In this document: piece after piece, positions 1-12,882 of the stretch | Position numbering within the stretch: position 1 is the stretch's first letter | Layout: each line of letters begins with the position of its first letter | DNA from: Parascedosporium putredinis | Taxonomy: Eukaryota > Ascomycota > Sordariomycetes > Microascales > Microascaceae | Reading direction: 5' to 3' | Assembly: GCA_949357655.1 (NCBI GenBank) | Contig: CASHTG010000015.1 | Location: 2,728,001-2,792,000 of the forward strand | Length of the DNA stretch: 64,000 nucleotides | Position numbers and translations under genes: made by a program | Notes under the pieces: model-generated | What the model was told of the DNA's origin: nothing | The model's database searches: none | What the model saw: only the letters and a program-made list of their open reading frames with translations

Positions 1-2561
1 GCCCCACCCCCACATGCTCGCTAATTGAACATTCTCGAAGATGGTACCTTTTGACGGGATCGAGAAAAGACCGGAAAAATGAATAGTGACCACGGGCTTG
101 CGCTCTAGACCAACTTCCCGGAAATCCACCGCTAGTGTCATAAGTAGCGACGAGAAGCCCTAATAGGGGGCCAGTCTACGCGGCGAGCTAAATAGGCCAT
201 CGGGCCTAAACATGCTTCCCACAAAGCGCAAGCAATGAGGAGCCGAGGCGTAAAATGGGGAGCAAATTCAGAACAGGGCAAGTCTGCCCATTTTTGGCAA
301 TGGGACGGGCCGTGAATCATTATCAGTCGCTGCGAAAAGAACCTAATAGATAGGCAACCAGGTTGGGTGCACTCGCGCCTGAGGGAAATAGTCCTCACGT
401 GTGCCTCCGCCGTCCACACTGGAGAGGAACCTCCGGCGAGACGCCGAGAGCGAGAAGTATGCCGACAGGGCCGAAGATAGCGACGGTTGAGACGATCGCC
501 GGGTCTGGGTCGGATAAAAGCCAATCATCGTTATAGGATACCTGAAATAGCTCCAGGGCAGACAGCAACCGTCAATTGATACCGAAGTCGGTTCCGCCAT
601 GCCGGTGGGGTTGGGAGGCAAGCTATTTCACGCAAGCCAGAGTCTCTACCCTCCAGCTGGGTGGGCGTGCGTCGGCTCTCTCGTTGGGTAACAGGGAGGT
701 ACCCGGCGCCGCCACAGTCCGTTCAGCACTCGGGCCCGGTGGGTGGGCTTCCGTAAAGGGTTTGAAAGCCGCCGTCTGTCACGCCAGTGGATAGACAGCA
801 CCCATGTCAGAAGAGCTCCAGAGCACACGTCCCGATTTTAGCCTGTGCAAGTGACAAACAGGTAAAACCCCTCCCCCTCCTTCTCTGTGCTCCCTCCCTT
901 CTCCGAAAAAGAATGGTAAGCACTCCTGTCAGATATCATAAAGATGATTGATGTGTGTACAGCCCTCTCTTCCTCCGCACCCCCAGAGAAGTATTGGCAT
1001 GATGTGACAAGGGTTGAGGCATCAACCTTACTTGTCGGTGCTGCAGCAAATGGCAGCGTGGGGTCCTCGATGGAAGTCTTGTATCTGTGACATGGCCTGC
1101 AAGTAACTGAAATGGTCCGGAGGGGCAAATGGCACGCCTGGAAACGACACAAAGAGGGCTTTTTTTCGTTCATTTTTTTATCTCGTTCTCGAAGGAGGGG
1201 GACGCGGACGCGGACGCGGAGAACGAAATGGAATGGCATAGTACGACCTATGCAGGCGGACGAGGAGAGAGTCGTATAAAAAGACGGCTTCTCCCTTGTT
1301 TTCTAGATCCCGGGGAACTAAGGCAAGCACCCGTCCGGCCTTTGATCGTTCTTTGATTCCTCTCCTCCTGTCACACTGATCAGTGTCAACTCGAAGCTGA
1401 GGAAAGCTCCAGGCAAAGGGCGCTACCAGGAGCCGCTTCTTGAGACGGCATTCGGGTAAGATTGCACAACACCAGCCTGAGGCTTAGCTAGCTTCTGAAG
1501 AGCCGGTCGAGGCATGGGATTGCTGAGAGCTATACGAACCAACTATCGTCGACTGAAACTGCGCCGGGAACTGTGCAAAAAAGTCGCGGCTTGAAACCGT
1601 CCGGGCCTGCCCATCTTTGTCCTGCAAGGGGACCGCCTCAAGGTACGTTTTCAAGGACGCAGTGCATAGCCCTGTAAGTGGGAAAGGAAAAGGAAGAAAA
1701 AGGCAATGCCCTCTTCACAGTGAGTAGTCGACGGTGCGGCTAAAGAACGGATGGATTCTCTTCATTGGTCTGCGTGGGTTTAGTGACTGCGTCTTGTGTC
1801 TTGTCGTCCTCGATCTCTCTCTTGGGCGACGGCAGGTAGTGTTCAAGCACTGGCTATTTGCAAGAATCAAGTCTTTTGTTATTCTTATGAATGTCTCCAT
1901 GCTTGTAGAATGTATGGGTGGGAGAGAGAGGAGAGAGAGAGAGAGGTGTTGGCCGCGGCCCAGTCTCTCAATCGAAGCTCTTTCAACGTTGTTAATCAAC
2001 GCGGTTAGTGTCTTGAGAGGCATTCAGCTGAATGCGTCAGAGATGGTCAAGAAGAGGGGGCAGGGGCCAACGTGTTCCATTCTTGCAGACACATACCATA
2101 CCGAGGATGTTTTGCATTCAGAAGTGGCGCTGACTCGATCCTATGCTTTTGACAGAAAATAGAGGACCCGCCCTGGATTCAACTCTAACACTGGGCGGAG
2201 AGTGAATGAAAGGAGTGGGTGCCCCGGCTTTGAACATCTAGCCATTCCAGGAAGCGACGACGAGCCTTAAAGGAAACGCCCGAGGCAGGGACGATTTTAG
2301 CTGATCTCCAGGGATCACAAGAGCCACCCCATACCAAAGAGGTGTATAGATTAGGGAAGGACTGTCAAAAAGACTATGGAAACCAGCGCCCCATTGCCAT
2401 TTGGACCAAGAATACGATTAGGTACAAAGCATTCGGGATCGTGAATAGGAGGGGCATCAATCCTGGATAAAGACTCAAAAATACGGATATCTGGATAGAC
2501 TGGAGAAAGCACTACTGGAGCTATACTTTTGGGACCACCTGCTCCAGTGGCAGGATATCTC
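1..2561. other. Gene-free upstream region
   Basis: I find no coding region that I can defend here. All open frames are short, low in complexity and overlap on both strands. The stretch holds a (GACGCG)3 microsatellite at 1201-1218, a perfect 14-bp palindrome at 1373-1386 and a GA-rich run near 1921-1947. The right end runs into the promoter of the aminomutase gene. Confidence 0.6.
1921..1947. repeat. GA-rich microsatellite
   Basis: An imperfect run of GA dinucleotides. It lies in intergenic DNA and looks like ordinary fungal simple-sequence repeat. Confidence 0.8.
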
Positions 2562-2572
2562 TATATATAAAG
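2562..2572 (+). promoter_or_regulatory. TATA box of the aminomutase gene
   Basis: The sequence TATATATAAAG lies about 240 bases before the ATG at 2814. It is followed by a CT-rich stretch suited to transcription start and by a probable 5' UTR intron at 2660-2724. Its role is inferred from position and sequence only. Confidence 0.5.
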
Positions 2573-2659
2573 GGCATGACAGGAAGACCTTCACACCCTT
2601 CTCTTCCTAGCTAGACCCCAAGACCATCTTCTCATAAGCAGCTGGAAAGACTTCTCAAG

Positions 2660-2724
2660 GTAAGAGGAGAGGAGGAAGCTATCTCTTGATACTTGTTGCA
2701 GTGGCTCGGCTAACTCTTCGATAG
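2660..2724 (+). other. Probable 5' UTR intron of the aminomutase gene
   Basis: A GTAAGA donor at 2660 and a TAG acceptor ending at 2724 enclose 65 bases. A GCTAAC branch-point-like hexamer lies at 2709-2714, about ten bases before the acceptor. Size and signals match the other introns of this window. Not proven without transcript data. Confidence 0.45.
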
Positions 2725-2813
2725 ACTACCACTTTCAGTTTCAACTAAGAAGCCTAACCTATATCATACTACAACACAAATTCCCCCTTCAACTACCAGC
2801 GAATCTGTCCGCA

Positions 2814-4667
2814 ATGCAACTTCCGATGTCGTTGATTAGAACGGCCCTCAGGCCTACCATATCAGTGTCAGCGCGGTTCGCATCTCGACAAGTGGCCATC
2901 GGCTTAGGTCGATCTCGCTTGATATCACAGAGTGTGTCGAAGAATGGCGCCGCTGAGGTCCACGGTGTCGGGCTTGTAGAGCAGGCCCCTTCCACTCTCG
3001 AAAGGGAGTTTTGGCGTGCGGTTCCGGTGTGGAGGGATGTCGGCGAAAGCGACTTCCTCAGCTATCGCTGGTCGGTAAGTTCGTCCTTTTCTACCTTGGC
3101 CGTGGCGCAAAAGCCAATGCCTATACCTGATGACTCTAACCTTCCGAATTCTCAAAGATTGCGAACCTTGTGCAAGGCCCTGAGAAGCTCCACAAGTTTC
3201 TCACCTCTGTACTTCCAGAGGAGATTCCGCTGGACCAAGCGAGTGGGACGGTGCAAAGCCAACAAGACCTCATCGCCGATATATACGCGGGGATCTCAGC
3301 GGCCACGATGGCTCTCAGGATGACGTGAGTTTCTGTCGACCCTATGCTCGAAGCAAAGCTTCCTCAGACAGAAAGAAAAAGGAGAAAGGCTAACCCATGC
3401 TCCTCGTACCTCATAGGCCATACATTCTGAGCCGCATCAACTGGCAGAACCCTCGAACTGATCCAGTTTTTCGGCAGTTCATACCTCTCAAGTCCATGAT
3501 GCGACCCGATCACCCCAACCTCGTCTTGGACTCTCTCCACGAGGCAGCAGACTCGCCCGTTAACGGACTGGTCCATCGGTACCCGGACAAGGCCTTGTTC
3601 CTGCGTAAGAAGTCTCTCTTGTGATATGCAATGCCAGCGCGCCTCTGCTAACAGCGGTAATTTCTTTTAGCAACCTCGGTATGCCCGACGTACTGTACCT
3701 TCTGCACGCGGTCCTACGCCGTTGGAGCTGATACAGAGAGCGTCCTTAAGTCGTCCCTGAAGCCAACCAGGAAGAGGTGGGAGCAATGCTTCGAGTACAT
3801 TGAAAGCCAGCCCGCACTCCAGGACATTGTTGTCTCTGGTGGAGATTCATACTATCTCCAACCAGAGCATATCATGATGATTGGAGAGAGGCTGATCTCA
3901 ATGCCGAACATCAAGCGGTTCCGCTTTGCGTCCAAGGGTCTGGCAGTCAGCCCAAACAGGATCATTGACCGATCCGATCAGTGGGTCGACGCCATTATCA
4001 GCGTCTCCAACAAGGCCCGGAAGATGGGCAAGGCCGTGGCTTTGCACACGCACTTTAACCACCCCAATGAGATTTCGTGGGTTACGGAGCTGGCAGCTCA
4101 AAAGCTTTTCGAGGCGGGCGTGACTGTTCGCAACCAGACGGTCCTTCTCCGAGGCGTCAACGACAATGTTGCGACCATGTCGCAGCTAATCCGGTCGCTA
4201 GCTAATATGAACATTCTGCCGGTGAGTAACACCCACTTTCCCACCATGTGGCTGCTAGCGACTAGACTATCACGTAGCCTTGACTATTTCAAGTTTTGAG
4301 GAGGGAGGTTCACTAACATTATCTATCCTAGTACTACGTCTACCAGTGCGACATGGTGGAGAAGGTGGAACATCTCCGAACCCCAGTCCAGACCATCCTC
4401 GACCTCGAGAAACAGATCCGAGGCTCGATTGCGGGATTCATGATGCCGCAATTTATCGTGGACCTTCCCGGAGGTGGTGGCAAGCGACTGGCCCACTCCT
4501 TTAAGTCGTACGATAGACGCACAGGTCGGTCAACGTACGAAGCGCCTGCGGTAAAGGGCCGAGGCAAAGAGAACAAGGTTTATGAGTACTGGGATCCCAT
4601 TGAGCCCTCGGTGGAGGACGAGGGCACAACGCAAGATAACTATGCGCAGGTGGTCCAGCAGGCCTAA
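2814..4667 (+). CDS. Mitochondrial L-lysine 2,3-aminomutase-like radical SAM enzyme
   Basis: Five exons (2814-3074, 3158-3324, 3417-3604, 3671-4221, 4332-4667) join without any frame break to 500 aa. The N-terminus is rich in Arg and Ser and lacks acidic residues, as a mitochondrial presequence would be. The radical SAM cluster motif CPTYCTFC (CxxxCxxC) opens exon 4. Near the C-terminus DLPGGGGK carries the lysine expected to bind PLP and the aspartate that in lysine 2,3-aminomutases holds the substrate amino group. A second such aspartate is in YQCDMVEKVEHLRTP. DPVFRQFIP and HRYPDKALFL are further family blocks. The family interconverts L-lysine and beta-lysine by a 5'-deoxyadenosyl radical. 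The C-terminal cysteines that bind zinc in clostridial enzymes are not visible. EpmB-type enzymes are the main alternative, but the PGGGGK block favours the lysine type. No partner genes lie nearby. The substrate is inferred. Confidence 0.88.
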
Positions 4668-5949
4668 ACCAGGCTCTGGGCTCTGGTCTCTGGTCTCGAG
4701 AAAAGACCGCGGCGAGTAAGAGAGGGAGGGAGAGAGAGGTAGGGAGACATGGCCATGGGATAAGACCAGGCACCCAACGCAAGGATGCCGTGTATATAGT
4801 AGACTCTAAGATTGCCTTCACGAGGCTCGGGGGTGAGGTATGCGGCAGAGACAGGCGAGCTCTTTTTGATACCCTTCCCCCTTTGATCATGACAGAATGG
4901 AAAACCGCGTCGGTTGATACATGACGCCTTTATGAACATGTCTTTTTCCCTATGATGGCCAAAATCCCCGCCAGTGCCGCGCAGCTTATTATTGCTGAAA
5001 TTGCCCAGCGAAGTTTTTCTCTCTTGTCTTGTCTTTTTTTCTTCTTTCCTTTCGGAAGGAAGTAAAGGTGGCATGCAGGTCCAAATATATATACACACAT
5101 ACACACTTGATGTATATACTCCGAGAGAGAAAATATGTGGACATCGCCGACAACAGAGCCATCAAAGGGGGCCGTAAAGCGGAGCCGACGAGGCTAAAAG
5201 CTCGAACCGAAATTGACCTCCCAGGCACACATTTTAATATTGATATTACGACTGGCCGTTTGGAATGGAAGGGAGGGTTTCACGAAATGAAGGGCGTGCT
5301 AAAAATGAAAGGAAAAAAACGGATGTGAGAACTGAGGGGATGCAAGGCCAAGAAAAATGAACATGGCATCAGGAGGACGACAAAATTGCAGAGAGCGGAA
5401 GAGCGATCCTCTCGGAGAAGAAAGCTCATAGAGAGGGGAACAGGTCAAACAGGACGAATCGGTTCGAAACTCTGGTCCTTTCAACACTCGATGAGGTAGT
5501 GTAGAAATAAAGGAAGGATGGGAGCCAAACATGCGCCTCTCATTCCCGTCGTCATCAGAACCCATGTTGCACCTTTGGGCTACCAGGCCTCGGATTTCGG
5601 GACCCTGCAGCAACTAGCCCGATCCTTTTTCACGTTGGAGAAGGAGGGGAGGGGGCTCATGAGCAAGAAGTCGGTTGAAGCCTTTCTAGAGGTACCCGTG
5701 GGCAAAAAGCCGTGTGACGCCGGTTGCCGTCACCGGCCCAACGCTTCCCGGAGCGAGGTAATCCCTCGAGAGTGGGAAAAGGAAAGGCGGGCTGGGTAGA
5801 GTTCCTAGCCCACGAATGCAAGCTATATAGATGGGAGGGATGGCTGCATTCCCCGGATACGAAGCTATCGTGACTGCGGTTGGTGTATGAAGAGCAAGAA
5901 GGGGAAGGAGGATGAGAACGAGGGGAGAAAGTGGCCTTGAACTGGGACG

Positions 5950-5971
5950 AAAAAAAAAAAAAAAAAAAAAA
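5950..5971. repeat. Poly(A) run of 22
   Basis: A homopolymer of 22 A. No coding sequence of a retroelement lies beside it, so I see no reason to read it as a LINE tail. Confidence 0.85.
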
Positions 5972-6668
5972 CAGAGATTGCAATGGGGGACAGAAGATGG
6001 AGCGCGCGTGGGGGAGGGTGCGTTGGCTTCCAGAGAGAGGAAGAATGGCGATGGTGCAGGGTCGCAGGCGCAGGACGAAACCAACACGATTGAGGCGAAG
6101 ATCACTGCAAGGCACGGCGAAGACGGCGGACACGAGATGAACTGGATTCCCTTTTGTCCCCTTGGCTCATCACGTCGGGTCCCGGTTCTGGAAATACATA
6201 CAGCCAGGGATGGGTGTATGCATTGTTCCGTTTGATGGATGCAGCCGAGATCCGGCTGGTCTCGACGGAGCAGAGTTTCTTCCACCTTTGCGCATTCCCC
6301 ATCTCTCGCTTTTTTCCTTCTTTCGACTTGCTTGCCAAGCGCCAACTTGTATCTAGAGATACAACCTCTGGGGCATGGGGAATCACAGGCGAAAAAGAGG
6401 AAATGTAGAAAGCAGAGCCAAGAACCGATGGCGAAGATTATCAAGTTCCGGATCAAGCGGTTCCAATTCAGAGCATTGAAAGCAAAGTACACACTGCACT
6501 TGCTGCACCTGCTGCACCTACAAAAGTCGCCAAGGCACAACTGTCTCGGGAATATCGTGATGGAGGTTACTGCCCCCACTTATAAACCCTTACACCATCT
6601 TTTGCTCGTTGCTGCCAGCTCGGGCCTAGCTTGTTGGCGTTGAGCCCCCGCCCTCCCCAAGGGACTGT

Positions 6669-6708
6669 CTGAATGCCTGAATGCCTGAATGCCTGAATGC
6701 CTGGATGC
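6669..6708. repeat. 8-bp tandem repeat, about five copies
   Basis: The unit CTGAATGC is repeated five times, the last copy with one change (CTGGATGC). GGATG-rich sequence follows. Intergenic. Confidence 0.85.
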
Positions 6709-8242
6709 CGGGCTGGATGTCCGGATGTGTGGGTGTGCGTTTGAGTGACGTTTGACAAACTCCCAAGTACGAGAGTAATCGGATCAGTTCCCTACGATGC
6801 AGGGTAGTGCGCGGGCAAGCACCTCGTGAAACGATATCAAGGGGAGTGACTCTCTTGCCGACCCCACATCGCAAGAGGGTCATCTTTAAAAGGGGACACA
6901 GAGGAAAGAAAGGAAGAAGGAGACAAGGGGCGAAGGGCGAAAACGAAAAACAGAAAAAAACCACCTCGTGGTGAGACGGAATGGATGGGCCAGATGGATG
7001 GCTCAGTCAAGGCGGTGCACACGACGGCATGATTGGGGCTTCGTGCTCACTCGCTCCAAACGTGGATTTGAACTCGATGGCATGAGAAGGGGCGCTGAGT
7101 GGCTATCTCGCCTTCGAGAGGCCGGCCAAGGATAGGCAAGGGCCTGAGATGCTGTGCGACAATAGCACGGGTGAGTTCCATTGGAGACATCCATGGATGG
7201 ATCCATCGCCATATCCAGGGAACAAGGGTGAGCATCTGTCTTGAGCGACGCGAGGCTCTTTCCATCTCTCTGTCCTCCCCGAACCGATGCAGCCGAGCTA
7301 GATATGGCACGAGAGGGGACACTTTGGCGACGACTACAAGTAGAAAACTTGAACTTGGATCTTGGTTATCGAAGCAAGCACTTAGTGCGGAATAGAGATT
7401 CTCCTCCTCCAGCAAACGTCTCCAAGGTCGCAACCGCTAGAGAAGCTGCATATCGTCCCGTGTGCCATGGCCTTCTCCCCCGGCTCAAGGGTACATCCAG
7501 CATCAATTGATGCATTGGTCATGTCGGTCCAAACGTGGGAGCGGGGGAACAAGCAGGGTGCTTTGTATGAAACTTGGGGCAAAAACGCACGACTTTGATT
7601 CTTTACCGGCCTATGTTTCTTTGGGTTTCGCCTCCTCCAAAACGTTTGCTCCACATTCCGTTCTTTTTCTTGCTTTTCTTTCTCTTTTGCTCTTGTCACC
7701 CTGGAAAATCGGGGGTCAGATTCCACGTGGTCAGTAATATCACATCACTGCTCTCAGGCTCGCAGCTCATGGATCCTACATCTCAACTGTAATGAGACTA
7801 GGGCACTCTGCAAGGAAAAAGAGGTAAAAGAAGCACGAATAGTAAGACAGCGAAACCGAACCGGACTGGCCTACTTGTAGAACAGGTGGGGAGATAGACA
7901 GGCGGGCTTGGAGAGATAAGGCACTCTCCCTTAAAAGAAGAGAGAGGACAAAAAAAAGGAAGAAGAAGCCCGTCTTTGGCCAATCCTGTGCTCTCGCAAC
8001 GGTTGTTCCGGGATGCCGTCCCGACGCACGAGCTTAATAGACTTCTTTTAACGCCCGCTAGCCTAACTGCTGCGGCTGGCGCCAGTGGGCGCCAGAGAGA
8101 AATGGAGGCATCTAAACTTGAGCGTGACCACGGCAGGAGAGAAGGAAGAAGGGAGAGGGAAAAAAGAAACGGGTGGAGTGAGTGTGGTGTCTGTGTCCGT
8201 GTTCGTGGAGTGTACGTGCGTGCGTGCGCGTGCGTGTCGACC

Positions 8243-8268
8243 GAGAGAGAGAGAGAGAGAGAGAGAGA
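8243..8268. repeat. (GA)13 microsatellite
   Basis: About thirteen GA units, preceded by a GT/GC-rich alternating stretch from about 8180. Confidence 0.85.
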
Positions 8269-9047
8269 TGGGCGTGGTACTTGGGAATTTACACGCACAA
8301 GCAGAACATAACGGACAACAGAAAAAGAGAAAAGCTCAAGGAGAGAATGCGTGCCGCGAGAGAGGTCTGGGCGCCACAAACTATTGACGGAAACCATTGC
8401 GCTGGCACTTGGTCTTCTCGCCGACAATGCCCCGATCGGGCGGCATGAAGAGGCGCGTAAAGAGCTTTGCCTTTGCAACGAGCCACAGTCCAGCCCAGGC
8501 CTTCCAGCGAGGCGGAGGGCGGCATCACATCTCCAACCGAGCTGGTCGAGGTGGTCGCCCGCCCCCTCCTCATCGTCAGTGATCTGGTCCTTTGTCAAGA
8601 GGGGTCTGCCGAAGGTGCCGCCCTTTGGCGAACAGGTCGGCTTCCCCCTTCCCCTCCATTCACCTCCCTCCTCCTTATCTTTCTCTTTATTATTGAGTTT
8701 TCCGTTGTCTTCTTCCTGTTCCCAAGGTGGGCAGGGGATGCACTCTGCGAACCATGGTTCGCAGCCCTGGGCCGGGCTCCCCCTTTCCGCCGTCTCTCTT
8801 TGCCTTCCTCTGCCTCCGCCATCGCCACCCTGCATCGGCGTGCATTGACAGCAAACATGCCGTGCCATGTTGAGGAGCTGGCCGTCGCGCCCCTGGGAGG
8901 TAGAAGGCAAAACAATATTAACTAGAGCTCAAAAGGAAGAGACGTGTTCTGAAGCGACGCGAGAGATCTATTGGCGCGGAGATCTCCTTGGGCGGTTTGT
9001 TCTTTTGTCTTTCTCCTTTGCGTGGTAGTACCTACGCTGTGTTAATC

Positions 9048-9064
9048 TTTTTTTTTTTTTTTTT
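9048..9064. repeat. Poly(T) run of 17
   Basis: Homopolymer of T in intergenic DNA. Confidence 0.85.
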
Positions 9065-10426
9065 CCTTCTTTGGTTCGATATTGGGCCTGGGGTAGGATG
9101 CATGAATGCATGAAGCATACAGAGAAGGAAAAAGAACGAAAAAAAAAAGAATTCTAGGCGACGACCGCCCGATTGGCAATTCATCATGAAGAAGAGCCAT
9201 CTGCAGCGATTTGCATAAAAGAAAGGGTCCGTCCGTCGCAGAATCTGCACCCTTCGACCAGCGCTGCAGAGGAGTTCGTGGCGGGCCCTCGGCTTCTCTA
9301 GTCCGATGGACAGGATGGGAGCATTCATCAATGGGATCAGTTGGAAATCTTGGCGCGAGCACTGATGCTAGACGCTTGCAGCACACCCACACACAACACA
9401 CCTTCACCCTTTCCCAGTCGCTGCTCACTCAGCCGCGTGCCTTCTCGCCCGAAGGACTAATGCTGTCATGATATCATCGACTCGCCCGTCAATAGTTCCC
9501 CCTTCCTTGCTTCTCCTTCCCTAGGCCCCTCTTGCCCCGCCCGGCCTCGACTACTTGAACGCCGATCAACGGGCCCGTCGACTCCTGTATCCCAGTTGCA
9601 AAGGTGCGTGCGCGCGGGTGAAGTGAGGAGGGGGGCAGCACCCCAACGAACACTTGATCGATTTCCAGGGTGGAGGGTGAGAGAGAGACAAGAGATGGAA
9701 AAAGGAGAAAAGATGGGAGAGGGAACAGCTGCGCGCCTGGCTCTGGGTACGCACCCTGCCGAGAAGCAAGCACAAATTCCCTCGTAGTAGTAGGCGGGTC
9801 GCGTTGAAGCGGGGCGAATGCGACGAACGGCTTGCTGGTGATCGTCACCGATCGTCGTTTGACGATGGGAAAAGTGTGACGCTCCGGGCTTCCATGGCGT
9901 GTTCTAGATGGTTGGGACGAGTGCCCCATCGCGCCATCTCCGAAGTACTACCCTTCTCTCAATGTTCCCCAAGAGGATTTTTTCTTTTTTGCGCGTGCCC
10001 GTCAGTGTTCGAGTGTCTGCATGTCGTGGCGTTGGCTGGCCTGCCGCGTATGCATACTAGCGGTCTTGTAATGGTGTCTGTAATAATGGGAGGGCCACCC
10101 TCTCTCATCTTGTTGTGCAGGGGTGGATTCCTTATTCTTTTTCGCTATTTCCTCCCAGAGTATCGTTGCATCGGTAGAAGTGGAGGGGCTAATAGGAAAC
10201 TATCTCACATCAATCTGTGATGAAGACAGCCGAGAAACTGCTCCCGACACCCGTTGTCGCCTCTCTCCCTCTGAGAGAGGCAAGATGCATCACAAACCCT
10301 GCACAATAGTACATGCATCTATCTATCTTGCTATTTTCTGTGTGTCAGATCTGGATGCATTACCAGGTGCCAGGCTTGCCAGGATCGACCTCGAGAAGGG
10401 TGATGGTGATGGGCCTGGTGTCTTGG

Positions 10427-10447
10427 GACTAGAGACTAGAGACTAGA
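10427..10447. repeat. Heptamer tandem repeat, three copies
   Basis: Three exact copies of GACTAGA in intergenic DNA. Confidence 0.8.
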
Positions 10448-12855
10448 GCCCTTGGACGAATTGACCTTTCTCTCTCTCATTTGAAAGTTGAAACGGGTGC
10501 ATTATTACCATGGCGCTGAACCGGAACCAGAACCAGGAAATAAGGGCCGAAAGAACAAAAGTCATTTTGAGAGAATTAATCCTCTCGTGCACACTCATTC
10601 TACACAACACGTACTGCATACTTTGTACGTTTCAATCAACGCAGAGCAAAGCCGAGTCAAAGTTGCCTGGTTCGTCCAGGCGCGAAGGAGGAAAACCAGG
10701 GTTGGCAGACGATGGTACCTTGCTGCCACGGCAGTGCCGCCGATCATCCCACGTCTGATGGATGTCTGAGATGAGCGTCAGGGGGATGGGAGACAAGACA
10801 GCATACGAAGTATAGTTGGCAAAGCGTTGGCAAGGCACATGGGAACCTCGTTCATCGGGCCTGTTGGCGGTGCTAATTTGGTGCAAGCCAGCGTGTAATT
10901 ACGCTCCGCTCGACTTGATGTCCGCTATTCTCGCAGGTGGAGCTTGAGGCTTGAGTTTTGACGTCTTGTCGGATCGACTTCATGTTGTAATACCTCGGTA
11001 CAATTCAGGTTGTGCTCAGTGCTCCCACTGTAATTTGACCTGTCACTGCCATTGTGTCTCTCACTGACTGGTCCATAGATGCCACTGAGAGACGGGACAA
11101 GACAGTGTGCACTCAGTCCCAATGCGGGGTGCAAGGCAAAGGTTCACAGACGGACAGGAGACATTCATAGATTGATCTATTCTATTCATTGATCAATATA
11201 TCCTCAATAGGCAACATTGAAGCTCCTGGGCCTGTCAGTCGGGGCTGTCTCGAAACCCATCTAACCTGACCTGCCCCTTCCCCTGTCTCGAAAGAATGAT
11301 CAGTGATGCTCAGGAAGCGTTTGCTTGAGACATCGAATAGCTCATACTGGATCGCCACTATATTTTTATTTACTGGAAGCAAGGGGGAAGGCTTCCGAGG
11401 CATTCGCGAGACCGTAGGGACAGGACTGGAAGCAACGATATAATCACAACAAGATGAAAGGAAGCAAGGAATGAATTGGAAGGAACGCACTGTCAACGTC
11501 AACTGTTGCTGGCGCGTTGGTGGGGAGGCACGTTGGCTCGAAGATTCCCGTTCTTTTATGCAGTACTCTTTTTCTTCCTCTGTTGACCAATGGCCTCGGG
11601 GCGGAAGATTTTGACCTGAGAGGAAGAAGAGTGCACGGCGTCAAGACCAACAGCAATTGATTGAACATATTAGCAAACAGCTGAAGGCTCCACCTTGCAA
11701 GGAGCCAGCCCTCAATGGACTTGCTGGGCTGACCCTGGAAGAACCGGGCAAATTCTGTTTCAGAAGCTCACTTTGTGCATCCCTCGCGCAGGCCTTATGG
11801 ACCGGGGTCATGGACCAGGTCCCGACGTCCTTTTCCATGAGTGGAGAGAAAAAGGAGCAACGGCCTGGTGATATGGTGCGTGTGTGTGCGGCGGCGTGGG
11901 AGGATCAAATGCAAGTTCAATTGGGGGCTTGTGAGTCTGGTCCGTCCCTTGCACCTTATTAAGCCACCATAATCGGCGGCCGACACAACTCGGCGAGAAG
12001 GAAAAAAAAAGAGGGAGGAAACAGGGTCAGGTCTGAGAAGGCTTCAATGCTTTCACGACTGGGCGTAATGGTGCTACTCGAGATGAGGCACCGAGCTCGA
12101 AGCAGGCATGGCCGGCAGGCAAGACAGAAGACTCACCAGCGCATAGCCGCTATTGACGAGGTCCTATGTTTCTGAGCTGGAGAGAATGAGATCAGGTTTC
12201 GACTTTATGGATCAATAAACCTTTGATCGAATCCACTTGTGCCAGATCAAACGGTTTTGGATGTTTCTTGTACTTGGTATAATAAACGAGCATCTATTGG
12301 ACCCCAAGGACCCATACAATTAACCATCAAGGCAGTTCCTGCCTCCTTGTAAACTGAAGTTCCTTGAAAAAGTGAACCCGCGGGAGTAAAGGGTGGAGGT
12401 ATGTACAAAGTACCTGGTGCATCCTTTTGATATCTAAATACTCGATCACTGTACTTGAAGAGATCGTCTTACGAAGTAGTTACGATCGAGGTCTTGCATT
12501 TCTGGACCGGGGCTATCTGGGACTTTCAATGCCGCCGTGGTCGTTCTTTCCCCGCCCACAAGCCGCCACCCACCTTTGGCACCTGTGCTCAATCTTCATC
12601 CAAGTACGAACAGACGTGTTGGCTCTTGTGGCGTTCTGGAGGCCACCCGTGCCGTTGTATCTTCCTCTGACACGCAACTTGGTGTCTGCAGGCTTCTCAT
12701 CCCGGGGTTTGCCGGCATTAAACCCATCGGGCTGATGCTGGTTTTCTCTTTCTCTATGAAGCCCTTATCAATATTCCATTCTTCAGTTCCACCTCTTCGT
12801 GTCAGATGAAGAGCCCCGTGTCGGGTGCGTGGTGTATATTGAAAACCCATGCGAT

Positions 12856-12882
12856 GAATACATCCATCCATTGGATGTATTC
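12856..12882. repeat. Perfect 11-bp inverted repeat with 5-base loop
   Basis: Left arm GAATACATCCA (12856-12866), loop TCCAT, right arm TGGATGTATTC (12872-12882). Intergenic. It could form a hairpin, but no T-run follows and fungal terminators are not of this kind, so no role is assigned. Confidence 0.75.

Noticed and set aside
5686..6579. Minus-strand open frame of 297 codons
   Set aside because: Includes a poly-Phe run made by the A22 tract and Ser/Pro-rich sequence; no protein-like blocks.
7798..8910. Minus-strand open frame of 370 codons
   Set aside because: Ser/Leu/Arg/Pro low-complexity composition driven by GA/CT and GT repeats, with overlapping open frames on both strands and no domain.
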